From Chryseobacterium indologenes (GTDB lineage: Bacteria > Bacteroidota > Bacteroidia > Flavobacteriales > Weeksellaceae): a stretch of 64,000 bases of DNA. Below are positions 26,850 to 34,531 of the stretch, one piece after another. A model generated the notes under the pieces. The model saw only the letters and a list, made by a program, of their open reading frames with translations. It had not been told where the DNA came from and searched no databases. Made by a program: the position numbers and the translations under genes. The stretch's first letter is position 1. Each line of letters starts with the position of its first letter. The stretch is taken from NCBI RefSeq assembly GCF_001295265.1, contig NZ_LJOD01000008.1, positions 146,134 to 210,133 on the forward strand. Direction: 5' to 3'.

Positions 26850-27443
26850 TTAGTTTTTGAATAACATATTGATAATAATCTCTTTTCTTTCGGAAATGAT
26901 CTTATCATATTCTTCATCGTTAATCATCAGATTCTCCATAAATAAAGGTCTTATGGCACTTGGAAAAACGAGAAGCGATACCATGTTCAGGATAAATTGT
27001 ACCGGAGCCATTTTCTCAATATTTCCCAGCTCCATTTCTTTTTCAATATCCTTGTACAAGGTTTCCAGAATATCTTCTTCTATTTCTCTCTGATGGCAGT
27101 TTCCTTTATTAATCTGGGAAACAATATAGGTTTCCAGATATGGATACTGAAGGCTTGTAGAAAGGCTGCTTTCGATAAATTTGCTCATTTTCTCCTTAAA
27201 AGGAAGATCTGAGGTCTGAATGATTTTCGATTTTTCCTGCTCCACTTTCTGGGCTTCGTCAAAGATGATCTGGATCAGATTGTCCCTTGAACGGAAGTAG
27301 TAGTTAATAAGCGTTCTGTTTACTCCGGCTTCATCTGCAATCTCCTGTGTAGTTGCGCCAAATTTTCCTTTCACAAAGAATAAATTCTTCGCGGTTTCCT
27401 TGATCAATTCCTGTGTTTGGTCCTTTTTTGCTTGATTTGACAT
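26850..27443 (-). CDS. TetR/AcrR-family repressor of the efflux operon
   Basis: A 197-residue regulator. The N-terminal HTH is TTQEIADEAGVNRTLINYYFRSRDNLIQIIF (residues ~27-57), with the usual all-helical ligand domain behind it. It is first in the same-strand unit leading to the TolC-, adaptor- and RND-type genes, and palindromes that fit its binding sites cover its own promoter. Autorepression plus repression of the pump genes, relieved by a pump substrate, is the natural model; it is inferred from position only. Confidence 0.93.
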   Translation of the reverse strand: MSNQAKKDQTQELIKETAKNLFFVKGKFGATTQEIADEAGVNRTLINYYFRSRDNLIQIIFDEAQKVEQEKSKIIQTSDLPFKEKMSKFIESSLSTSLQYPYLETYIVSQINKGNCHQREIEEDILETLYKDIEKEMELGNIEKMAPVQFILNMVSLLVFPSAIRPLFMENLMINDEEYDKIISERKEIIINMLFKN

Positions 27444-27444
27444 T

Positions 27445-27507
27445 ATTGTTAAACAATTTTGTGCAAATTTAAATCAAATTCTGTTTTTGACAAAATTGTT
27501 AAACAAA
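27445..27507 (-). promoter_or_regulatory. tetR promoter with flanking palindromic operators
   Basis: Minus-strand promoter: TTG (27493-27491), 19-nt spacer, TAAATTTG (27471-27464). ATTGTT-A-AACAAT, a perfect 13-bp palindrome, lies at 27445-27457 between the -7 box and the start codon. A near-copy with one mismatch (ATTGTT-A-AACAAA) is at 27495-27507, directly upstream of -33. A third, inverted arrangement AACAA-AA-TTGTT follows just upstream near 27515-27526. Two or three sites around one promoter fit TetR autorepression. Confidence 0.75.
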
Positions 27508-27748
27508 ATAATTAAACAAAATTGTTATGACATGCATCATGTTTTTTGCTGTACTTATATGGGTTCACTTTAACTTAATTGAGCCGTAATGTTAAGAAAG
27601 TCCGTTATGAAGGGATGGAAAACAGAAGAAAGAGGCTGGAAGTTACTTTTACCAAAGATTTCTGTAAAATCAAATTAACTAAAAAAATACATGATTGATG
27701 CCTAACTTCAAACTGAAGCCGAGTATTAAGGACAGGCTAGTCAAGACC
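27508..27748. other. intergenic, nothing beyond the operator edge
   Basis: About 240 bases between the tetR promoter and the cvfB terminator, AT-rich. No gene-like frame, RNA motif or repeat was seen. Confidence 0.5.
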
Positions 27749-27777
27749 AAAAAAAAAGACCACCCAGTGGGCAGTCT
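27749..27777 (-). terminator. rho-independent terminator of the cvfB gene
   Basis: Minus-strand stem AGACTGCCCA / TGGGTGGTCT, with two G-U pairs inside, followed by nine U. Confidence 0.75.
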
Positions 27778-27811
27778 CAGTATATTTTAGACTTTTTAAG
27801 ATCAATCTAAA

Positions 27812-28636
27812 TTACAACAGTCGGATTTTATCATCCAAAATATCAATCACTTTATCCTTATACAGTCCGCCGATTGCTTTTTTAAAATTCTTTTTACTCA
27901 TCTGAAGTTCCTCTTTGATCTCTTCCGGTGAAGATTTATCTGAAAGATGAAGCAGTCCGTAATTTTCCTCCAGCCTGTCCAAAATCTTCTTTCTGAATTC
28001 ATCAATATTTTCAAAACCTTCCGGCTGTAAGGAAACATCAATTTTTCCATCCTCACGGATCGCTTTAATATACCCTGTCTCTTCAGACAGCGGATAAAGC
28101 TTTTTGAATACATCTGATGCATATACCAGCCCGATATATTTCTTATTGATCACAACATTCCAGCCCAATTCGCTCTCATTCATCATAATCAGATCTACTT
28201 TATCTCCTTTTTTGAAAGGCAGGTCCTCATATTGTGGATTTCTTTTGAATTTTGTTGTTCCGGTGATCAGCTCAAGGTCTTCATCCACATAAATATGGAC
28301 AAGATATCTTTTGCCTTCAATGATTTTTGATTTCTGCTGTTTGTATGGAATAAAAAGATCTTTGATAATCCCCCAATCCATGAACGCTCCACTCGGAAGG
28401 CTCTGTACACAGCTCATAACCGCAAACTCTCCTACTTCAGCCAAGGGAATTTCAGTGGTAGCCTTTAATTTATGATCATCCTGATAAACAAATACCTCTA
28501 CCTCTTCACCGATTTCCTTTTCATCCTGAATAAAGATCTTTGGCAAAAAAGCCTTTTCACCTGATTCATCCGTAAGGATCCATCCTGAAGTATTTTTTTC
28601 TGAAATTTTTAAAGTCTGGGTTTTTCCGAGTTGCAT
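27812..28636 (-). CDS. cvfB: S1-like RNA-binding protein, CvfB family
   Basis: A 274-residue cytosolic protein of the CvfB/YitL family: several S1-type OB folds followed by a winged helix. Visible parts are QTLKISEKNTSGWILTDESGEKAFLP at the N-terminus, VMSCVQSLPSGAFMDWGIIKDLFIPY near 80, RYLVHIYVDEDLELITGTTKF near 110, and the winged helix LHLSDKSSPEEIKEELQMSKKNFKKAIGGLYKD near the end. CvfB of Staphylococcus binds RNA and affects virulence gene expression; a role in mRNA metabolism is likely here. Monocistronic. Confidence 0.9.
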   Translation of the reverse strand: MQLGKTQTLKISEKNTSGWILTDESGEKAFLPKIFIQDEKEIGEEVEVFVYQDDHKLKATTEIPLAEVGEFAVMSCVQSLPSGAFMDWGIIKDLFIPYKQQKSKIIEGKRYLVHIYVDEDLELITGTTKFKRNPQYEDLPFKKGDKVDLIMMNESELGWNVVINKKYIGLVYASDVFKKLYPLSEETGYIKAIREDGKIDVSLQPEGFENIDEFRKKILDRLEENYGLLHLSDKSSPEEIKEELQMSKKNFKKAIGGLYKDKVIDILDDKIRLL

Positions 28637-28655
28637 TGATGATAAAATTAGCTGA

Positions 28656-28663
28656 CAAAGGTA
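28656..28663 (-). promoter_or_regulatory. -7 box of cvfB
   Basis: TACCTTTG on the minus strand, 19 nt before the start codon. Confidence 0.55.
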
Positions 28664-28744
28664 CGGAAATTTGAAGATTTTAAGCCATCGGATTCCTTTT
28701 ATGATTTTTAAAGTTGTTTTTAGGCTTTATAAGCTGTAAAAAAT

Positions 28745-29596
28745 TTATGATCTTGAAATATATTCCATGAGTTCTTTTCTGCTGTTTTCGAAATCGAAAG
28801 CATCGTAGACCAAAAAGTATTTGTTTTTATCTACACATTTCCTGTACATTGATTTGGCAAGGGAGAGCCTGTTTTTATCAAAGCTGATGAATTTTACCAG
28901 ATCTCTGATCTGCGCCGAAGTAAACAGGGAATTGTTCATCTGCTGATTGATCATGGCAATTTTATTATCATCAAACCTGGCATTTCTCTGAAGCATATCA
29001 AAAAACTGGCGGAAGGTATTACTATCCATTACATTTCCGGAGTTATTCCAATTGCCGGACTGATTTCCGTAAGGATTATTCCATACATCATTCCAGTCAT
29101 TGAAGGCGTACTGTCCCTGAACCGGATAAGAATCCAGCAAATACAACCCTTCATTGGTAAAGAAATCCAGTACCATTCTGCTGTTATTCCTAAGCGTAAG
29201 GGTAGTTCTGTAAATCAGGAATCCGTTATTATAGACTGAAATAAAATTTCTTCCGGACTGAAGATCAAAGAAACGGTATTTCCCGGAACCGCTTGAAATG
29301 GCCTGATCACCTACTTCAACCGTAAAGTACCCCTGTTCAGGAATCCGCAGAAAAATTTCGGCATAACCGTAATTACGGTTCCATTGATAATTTGGATTTT
29401 TAATTCTGTTTTGCTGCCCGTTTATACTGCCACTTCTGGAATTGTCGAAAGATCTGTTTCTTGTATTAACATTTCCCTGCGTCTTCATTTCGGTTCCTGT
29501 TGCTTCGTTTTTCAAAAGTTCGCCTGCCTTTCCTGCTTCCTGTGCAGATAAACTAAGTCCTGCGAATATGATTAAACTTGTAAAGATATTTTTCAT
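28745..29596 (-). CDS. secreted DUF4476 protein
   Basis: A 283-residue exported protein with a signal peptide (MKNIFTSLIIFAGLSLSAQ). A low-complexity, Asn/Gly/Arg-rich stretch (SFDNSRSGSINGQQNR) covers residues ~45-70, then a beta-rich middle domain (YAEIFLRIPEQGYFTVEVGDQ). The C-terminal ~95 residues are DUF4476-like: DSNTFRQFFDMLQRNARFDDNKIAM, then FTSAQIRDLVKFISFDKNRLSLAKSMYRKCVDKNKYFLVYDAFDFENSRKELMEYI. Function unknown; DUF4476 is common in Bacteroidota. Confidence 0.85.
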   Translation of the reverse strand: MKNIFTSLIIFAGLSLSAQEAGKAGELLKNEATGTEMKTQGNVNTRNRSFDNSRSGSINGQQNRIKNPNYQWNRNYGYAEIFLRIPEQGYFTVEVGDQAISSGSGKYRFFDLQSGRNFISVYNNGFLIYRTTLTLRNNSRMVLDFFTNEGLYLLDSYPVQGQYAFNDWNDVWNNPYGNQSGNWNNSGNVMDSNTFRQFFDMLQRNARFDDNKIAMINQQMNNSLFTSAQIRDLVKFISFDKNRLSLAKSMYRKCVDKNKYFLVYDAFDFENSRKELMEYISRS

Positions 29597-29632
29597 AGGT
29601 AAAATTTATTATTCCGAACTCCATTTCTGTGC

Positions 29633-29665
29633 CAAAAAAAAGAGAAACAGAAACTGCTTCTCTTT
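29633..29665 (-). terminator. rho-independent terminator of lpdA
   Basis: Minus-strand stem AAAGAGAAGCAG / CTGTTTCTCTTT with a 3-nt loop and one mismatch, then a tract of eight or nine U. It lies about 35 nt past the lpdA stop. Confidence 0.85.
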
Positions 29666-29698
29666 AATTATTTAAATATTTTAATTTTTCAAATAAAA

Positions 29699-31102
29699 TT
29701 ACATATGGATCGGTCTTTTTGCCGTAGCATCCAATGCAGCTTCTTTAATAGCTTCAGCATAAGTTGGGTGAGCGTGAGAACTTCTTGCGATATCTTCAGC
29801 ACTTGCACGGAATTCCATAGCAATTACTCCTTCTGCAATAAGGTCAGCCGCTCTTGCTCCTACGATGTGCATTCCTAAAACCTCATCAGTTTTCTCGTCA
29901 GCAATAATCTTTACAAGACCATCAACATCACCGCTTGCACGGCTTCTTCCTAATGCTCTCATCGGGAAAGATCCTACTTTGTAAGCGACTCCCTCTTCTT
30001 TCAGCTGCTCTTCAGTTTTACCAACTCCTGCAACTTCAGGCCAGGTATAAACAACACCAGGAATCAGGTTATAGTTGATATGTGGTTTCTGACCTGCTAA
30101 TGTTTCAGCAACAAAGACACCTTCTTCTTCAGCTTTGTGGGCAAGCATTGCTCCTTTGATCACGTCACCAATTGCGTAGATATTAGCTACGTTAGTCTGT
30201 AAATGATCATTTACTTTTACTCTTCCTCTTTCATCAAGCTCTACGCCTGCTTTTTCAAGGGCAAGTCCGTCTGTGTATGGTTTTCTGCCTACAGAAACAA
30301 GGCAGTAATCTCCTTCTACCACAACTTCTTCTCCTTTTTTATCTTTAGCAGTGATCTTAACCGTATCTCCGTTTCTCTCAACAGCAGAAACCGCCGTAGA
30401 AAGCATAAACTTCATTCCCTGCTTTTTAAGAACTTTAGTCAATTCTTTGCTTAAAGCTCCGTCCATTCCAGGAATGATCTTATCCATAAATTCAACAACT
30501 GTTACCTGAGCTCCTAATCTTAAGTATACAGATCCTAATTCAAGACCGATTACTCCACCTCCGATGACCACAAGATGCTTAGGAATTTCTTTAAGGTTTA
30601 AAGCTTCCGTAGAGGTAATCACTCTTTCTTTATCTAATGTGATGAAAGGTAAAGAAGATGGCTTAGATCCTGTTGCGATGATGGTATATTTAGACTCAAT
30701 GATTTCAGAAGAACCGTCATTTTTCGTGATTTTGATCTGAGTAGCAGATTCAAAGCTTCCTACCCCTTCAAAAACAGTGATTTTGTTTTTGTTCATCAGG
30801 TAGCTGATTCCGTCTGTATTTTGTTTTATTACCTCATTTTTACGTTCAATCATTCTTACAATATCTGCCTGTGGCTCATTGATAATGATTCCATGGCCCG
30901 CAAAATTGTGCTTTGCGTTCTCAAAATGCTCAGAGCTGTCAAGAAGCGCTTTTGACGGAATACATCCAACGTTAAGACAAGTTCCGCCTAAAGTTGAATA
31001 TTTTTCAATAATTGCTGTTTTGAAACCTAACTGCGCTGCACGGATAGCAGCTACATAACCACCGGGACCGGAACCTATTACGGTAACATCGAATTGACTC
31101 AT
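29699..31102 (-). CDS. lpdA: dihydrolipoyl dehydrogenase
   Basis: The 467-residue E3 flavoprotein of 2-oxoacid dehydrogenase complexes and the glycine cleavage system; it reoxidises dihydrolipoamide with NAD+. FAD site VIGSGPGGYVAAIRAAQLG (residues 8-26); redox-active disulfide in GGTCLNVGCIPSK (C43 and C48); NAD site VVIGGGVIGLELGSVYLRLG near 178; dimer-interface base in SHAHPTYAEAIKEA near 445. The product is complete and canonical. No E1 or E2 gene is adjacent, so it is a shared E3. Confidence 0.97.
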   Translation of the reverse strand: MSQFDVTVIGSGPGGYVAAIRAAQLGFKTAIIEKYSTLGGTCLNVGCIPSKALLDSSEHFENAKHNFAGHGIIINEPQADIVRMIERKNEVIKQNTDGISYLMNKNKITVFEGVGSFESATQIKITKNDGSSEIIESKYTIIATGSKPSSLPFITLDKERVITSTEALNLKEIPKHLVVIGGGVIGLELGSVYLRLGAQVTVVEFMDKIIPGMDGALSKELTKVLKKQGMKFMLSTAVSAVERNGDTVKITAKDKKGEEVVVEGDYCLVSVGRKPYTDGLALEKAGVELDERGRVKVNDHLQTNVANIYAIGDVIKGAMLAHKAEEEGVFVAETLAGQKPHINYNLIPGVVYTWPEVAGVGKTEEQLKEEGVAYKVGSFPMRALGRSRASGDVDGLVKIIADEKTDEVLGMHIVGARAADLIAEGVIAMEFRASAEDIARSSHAHPTYAEAIKEAALDATAKRPIHM

Positions 31103-31145
31103 GTTATTCTATGAATTTGTTTATTATTATCTTTCTTAATTCTCA

Positions 31146-31153
31146 CAAATTTA
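31146..31153 (-). promoter_or_regulatory. -7 box of lpdA
   Basis: TAAATTTG on the minus strand, 43 nt before the start codon. Confidence 0.5.
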
Positions 31154-31229
31154 CATATAAATTATCAAGCGCCAAAGTGAGTTTTATCAATTTTGAATTC
31201 AGGAAGTTTTAAATATCTTAATGCACCGG

Positions 31230-31601
31230 TTAATCCAGTATCACTTTTCCATTCCCTATTGTTCCCTGGCTTTCAAAAAACGGACCTCCATATACATACC
31301 ATTCAAGATTTTCCAGATGTTCCAGGGCGTTTTCCGGAGTAATCTGCGTCCGGTCCTTTTTTGAAACAATTCCTTTGTACCACCTTCCTGAATTGGAAGA
31401 GTTTTCAAATTCAATACAATAATGAATCCATATTCTCTGGCACAACTTACATTGCTGAATTGTTACTTCTCCATGCCTTCCGTTAGTGTGATCTATACCT
31501 AATTCTGAACTTCTGTATTCAGTATAATCGGAGGTAGGTTTTTCACAGGCACAGCCTATTTGGGGGATCTTCGTCATTATATTTGTTTTATCAGGCATCA
31601 A
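31230..31601 (-). CDS. small Cys-rich hypothetical protein
   Basis: A 123-residue protein at most; the likely start is one of the first three Met (MMPDKTNIM...). The region after it has a putative zinc knuckle pair, GCACEKP near residue 18 and CKLCQRIW near 52, followed by aromatic-rich strands (IHYCIEFENSSNSGRWYKGIV, LEWYVYGGPFF). I recognise no family. It is soluble, has no signal peptide, and sits 37 bases upstream of nothing coding on its own strand, ahead of the glycosyltransferase. Whether it belongs to that glycan unit is uncertain. Confidence 0.65.
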   Translation of the reverse strand: MMPDKTNIMTKIPQIGCACEKPTSDYTEYRSSELGIDHTNGRHGEVTIQQCKLCQRIWIHYCIEFENSSNSGRWYKGIVSKKDRTQITPENALEHLENLEWYVYGGPFFESQGTIGNGKVILD

Positions 31602-31638
31602 ATCTAAGAAAATAAAAGCCCATAAGGCAAATAGGGTC

Positions 31639-32718
31639 CTACTGCTGCGTTAGTTCATGCAAAACTTTTTCATACTGATCCAAAATAATATCTTTGGAAA
31701 ACCGTGATCTGATGGAATTCTTTATGGATTCCCTGTCGTAATTCCTCTGCAATACGCTGATCACTTTCTGTGCAAAATCTTCATAATTTTCAATATCGGC
31801 AATTTCCCCGTTTATATGGTGCTGAATGATCTCATTGATTCCGCCGGGACAGTTATTCGCTAAAGAATAGGTGCCGCAGGCTCCCGCTTCGAGAAGTACA
31901 TTCGGAAAACCTTCATATCTTGAGGAAAGAATAAAAAGATCTGCATATTTCAAAAACTGATACGGATTTTCCTGTTTTCCATGAAAGATAACATTTTTCA
32001 GGTCCAGGTTTTTTTTCATCGCGTACAGTGTTTCTTTATCGTCTCCATCACCAAGAATATGGAGCAGGATATTTTCATGGGTAAGCTTAGAGAAAACGTT
32101 CAGCAGGTTATCAAATCCTTTTCTGGAAGATAAATTTCCGATCGCCACAACATTTTTGTAATCTTGTTTAAAACGTTCAGGTTTCACGGAAATTTCCAGT
32201 TTTGCATTGATAAAATCGAAATCCACGGGATTATTGATTTTGACAATCTTATTTTCTCTGATGTTGAAGTTTTCTATTAGATCCGTCTTCATGTCATCAC
32301 TTTGTGCAATGATCCGTTGAAAATTGTTATAAAAATTATAGAAAACCTTTATTTCCTTTTTGGTTACATGCTGTGAGACTACATTGGTTTCTCTGGAGAT
32401 AAATTTAGTCTTTTTTAAAAACGGGATAAACGGAGACATAAACGCTGAGATTTCGCCCCAGCCTGAGAAGAAAACATCCGGTTTTTCTCTATAGATAACC
32501 GGTAGAATTTTAAAAATTGAAAACCGTATCCTTTCTATGCCCAATTCCCGGACTTTTATATTGGGTTTAAGCTGTGAGGTGGGAAAATCTACATTTTTAA
32601 AAAGGAAAAGGGTAAAATCATATTTCTCATCATCCAGATGATTGAGCAGAGTAAAAATAATTCTCTCAGCTCCTCCAAAGGTGAGTCCCGGTAAAAGAAA
32701 GTAAACTTTTTTTTTCAT
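31639..32718 (-). CDS. GT4-family glycosyltransferase
   Basis: A 359-residue GT-B glycosyltransferase. The N-terminal acceptor domain has LPGLTFGGAERIIFTLLNHL near residue 10. The C-terminal donor domain has VVAIGNLSSRKGFDNLLNVF near 190, LGDGDDKETLYAMK near 225 and the family 4 signature FILSSRYEGFPNVLLEAGACGTYSLA near 268, with the nucleotide-sugar-binding Glu region. It would retain sugar stereochemistry and add a hexose to a surface glycan at the inner membrane. It is third in an overlapping deacetylase-formyltransferase-GT4 unit (last base of its neighbour overlaps its first). Confidence 0.92.
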   Translation of the reverse strand: MKKKVYFLLPGLTFGGAERIIFTLLNHLDDEKYDFTLFLFKNVDFPTSQLKPNIKVRELGIERIRFSIFKILPVIYREKPDVFFSGWGEISAFMSPFIPFLKKTKFISRETNVVSQHVTKKEIKVFYNFYNNFQRIIAQSDDMKTDLIENFNIRENKIVKINNPVDFDFINAKLEISVKPERFKQDYKNVVAIGNLSSRKGFDNLLNVFSKLTHENILLHILGDGDDKETLYAMKKNLDLKNVIFHGKQENPYQFLKYADLFILSSRYEGFPNVLLEAGACGTYSLANNCPGGINEIIQHHINGEIADIENYEDFAQKVISVLQRNYDRESIKNSIRSRFSKDIILDQYEKVLHELTQQ

Positions 32719-33497
32719 TATTTCACGCCTCTGAAAATTCTATAATATAAATACTGCCAGATAGTAGGATGATACCAGATGAAGTTTTCTTTTGTTCCGA
32801 TTGTGGTTTTCAGGTTATCATTACAAAAATCCTCAATGGCAAGCTTTAATATTTTGCCACCTTCTGCGGTTTGGTACAGCGGATATGTTGTAAAATTATC
32901 TGATTTTTCCGGTGAAACTCTTGCCTGGTAAATGACATCACCTGTATCTACCGATTGATCTACCAGATGTACAGTAACTCCACAGTTTTCTCTGTCATTA
33001 TTGGCCAAAGCCCAATATCCGCCATGGATACCTCTGTATTTTGGAGTAATTCCTTCATGGGTATTCATAAAAACAGCATTGGTATTGTTAAGGATTTTCC
33101 TGGAAATAATTCTGCAGCCGTTAACAATCACTAAATCCGGCTTCAGCTCCTGCAGCAGCTTAAGTGTTTTATTTGAATTTACAGAATCTGTTTTTGTAAG
33201 AACGGTTTCAGGAATCGGAGTCAGATCTATTTTTAGTTTTTCGATGACTCTTTTTGTCTGGTTTTTCGAGAATTTCTTAATAAACGGCAGCAGCAGAAGA
33301 CCAAACATAATTTGTCCGCCCACGTTTACCCAGCCTAACCTTTTAGCTCGATTTTTCATAATCTGCTTCATAGGTACTGCTTCCTCCTGCAGCACGGCAG
33401 AAATATCAAAATCCTGTATCAGGGTATTATAAATAATTGCCGACGACCGTGTATTTCCGGTTAGCATGACAATTTTTTTACTGTTATTTTTTTTCAT
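32718..33497 (-). CDS. formyltransferase-domain protein
   Basis: A 259-residue protein with the formyl-transferase (purN/fmt-type) catalytic core in its C-terminal half: LKPDLVIVNGCRIISRKILN near 118, then NTHEGITPKYRG with His near 145 and VHLVDQSVDTGDVIYQ with the Asp near 187, the usual N-H-D site. The N-terminal part (MLTGNTRSSAIIYNTLIQDF) replaces the normal folate-domain start. With a GT4 and a polysaccharide deacetylase on the same overlapping transcript, formylation of an amino sugar is the likely job, as with sugar N-formyltransferases; the substrate is not proven. Confidence 0.82.
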   Translation of the reverse strand: MKKNNSKKIVMLTGNTRSSAIIYNTLIQDFDISAVLQEEAVPMKQIMKNRAKRLGWVNVGGQIMFGLLLLPFIKKFSKNQTKRVIEKLKIDLTPIPETVLTKTDSVNSNKTLKLLQELKPDLVIVNGCRIISRKILNNTNAVFMNTHEGITPKYRGIHGGYWALANNDRENCGVTVHLVDQSVDTGDVIYQARVSPEKSDNFTTYPLYQTAEGGKILKLAIEDFCNDNLKTTIGTKENFIWYHPTIWQYLYYRIFRGVK

Positions 33498-34464
33498 ATT
33501 CTGCTGCTATTTCAGACATGTTTTTGCTTTGGAAATTATACTTTTGGTTTAATTTTTTGTAGTGCTGAAAGATTTCTTCCAGGTACCCGAAGTTGATATC
33601 CTGATGAATTCCAATATCATGCGGATGAAACCAGAGGTGAAAAATTTCGTTGTTTTTAGCGGCATATGTCATCTGTTGTTTTATTCTGCGAAGCTTCAGC
33701 CCGTCCAGGAATTTTATTTTTTCTGAATATGGCCTTAACCAGCGGCTTGCCCTAACGACCGTAAAGCCATCTTTATGAAGATCAGACGTTTTCTGGGTGT
33801 GATGGCTTCCCACTTTCACAAAATAGTCCAGATACCTGAAAGCTCTTTTTATCAAGCCTTCTTCTGAACCTTTTGCCGGAGAATGATACCACGCCTTTTC
33901 TGTACCGCGGTAGATTAAAATTCCATTTTTTTTAAGGATATTCAGATAACTGCTGTTAATCTGATGCCGGGGAAAGATAAAAGACCTTATCTCAATTTTA
34001 TGGGCAGCAGAAACAGCAATAGCAGACTGTATGTCTGCATCAAACTGATCTTTAGTCTGCCCGTCTTCCAGACAGTAATAGTGTGAAAAAGTATGGCTTC
34101 CGATTTCCTGATTCGGAGCTTTCTGAACGAGTTCCACTAATGGCTTTCCATATAAATAAAGATCATCCATTCCCTGTGAAGACGGAATGAAATCATGATA
34201 AGGGGAAAGCTCTTTTTCCAGATAAGAAGGTGTGTTTTCGGGACAATATTGCTGTAATTCCTGAAAATCGCCGGTCATCATGGCTCCCACTGATGCCCAG
34301 GTACAATGAATATCATACTGGTTATACAATTTCAGGAGCTTAGGAACAACTTCCCAAACTCCTGCAATATTCTGACCATATTCCTGAATCGTTTTTTTAT
34401 CCCGGATTCCCCAGTACAGTTCAAAATCCAAAGATACGGTGAAAATGCCGTTATTTTTTTTCAT
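33484..34464 (-). CDS. polysaccharide deacetylase-like protein
   Basis: A 326-residue NodB-homology protein beginning at MKKNNGIFTVSLDFELYWG. The N-terminal motif SLDFE contains the catalytic base Asp, QEIGSHTFSHY near 140 carries the metal-binding His pair (SHTFSH), and IFPRHQINSSYLNIL near 184 is the PRHQ variant of the usual RPP motif. LWFHPHDIG near residue 285 supplies the last His. No signal peptide, so it probably acts on a cytosolic lipid-linked sugar. The start is fixed by a promoter at 34477-34484; an upstream in-frame TTG lies in it. Overlaps the next gene by 14 bases. Confidence 0.88.
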   Translation of the reverse strand: MKKNNGIFTVSLDFELYWGIRDKKTIQEYGQNIAGVWEVVPKLLKLYNQYDIHCTWASVGAMMTGDFQELQQYCPENTPSYLEKELSPYHDFIPSSQGMDDLYLYGKPLVELVQKAPNQEIGSHTFSHYYCLEDGQTKDQFDADIQSAIAVSAAHKIEIRSFIFPRHQINSSYLNILKKNGILIYRGTEKAWYHSPAKGSEEGLIKRAFRYLDYFVKVGSHHTQKTSDLHKDGFTVVRASRWLRPYSEKIKFLDGLKLRRIKQQMTYAAKNNEIFHLWFHPHDIGIHQDINFGYLEEIFQHYKKLNQKYNFQSKNMSEIAAEYEKK

Positions 34465-34476
34465 AAGTGTTGTCTG

Positions 34477-34484
34477 CAAATTTA
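34477..34484 (-). promoter_or_regulatory. -7 box of the deacetylase-formyltransferase-GT4 unit
   Basis: TAAATTTG on the minus strand, 12 nt before the ATG at 34464. Confidence 0.55.
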
Positions 34485-34531
34485 CAGTTTTTTCTGATCT
34501 TTCAATCTTAAATTAAAAACTGCTATTTTCA

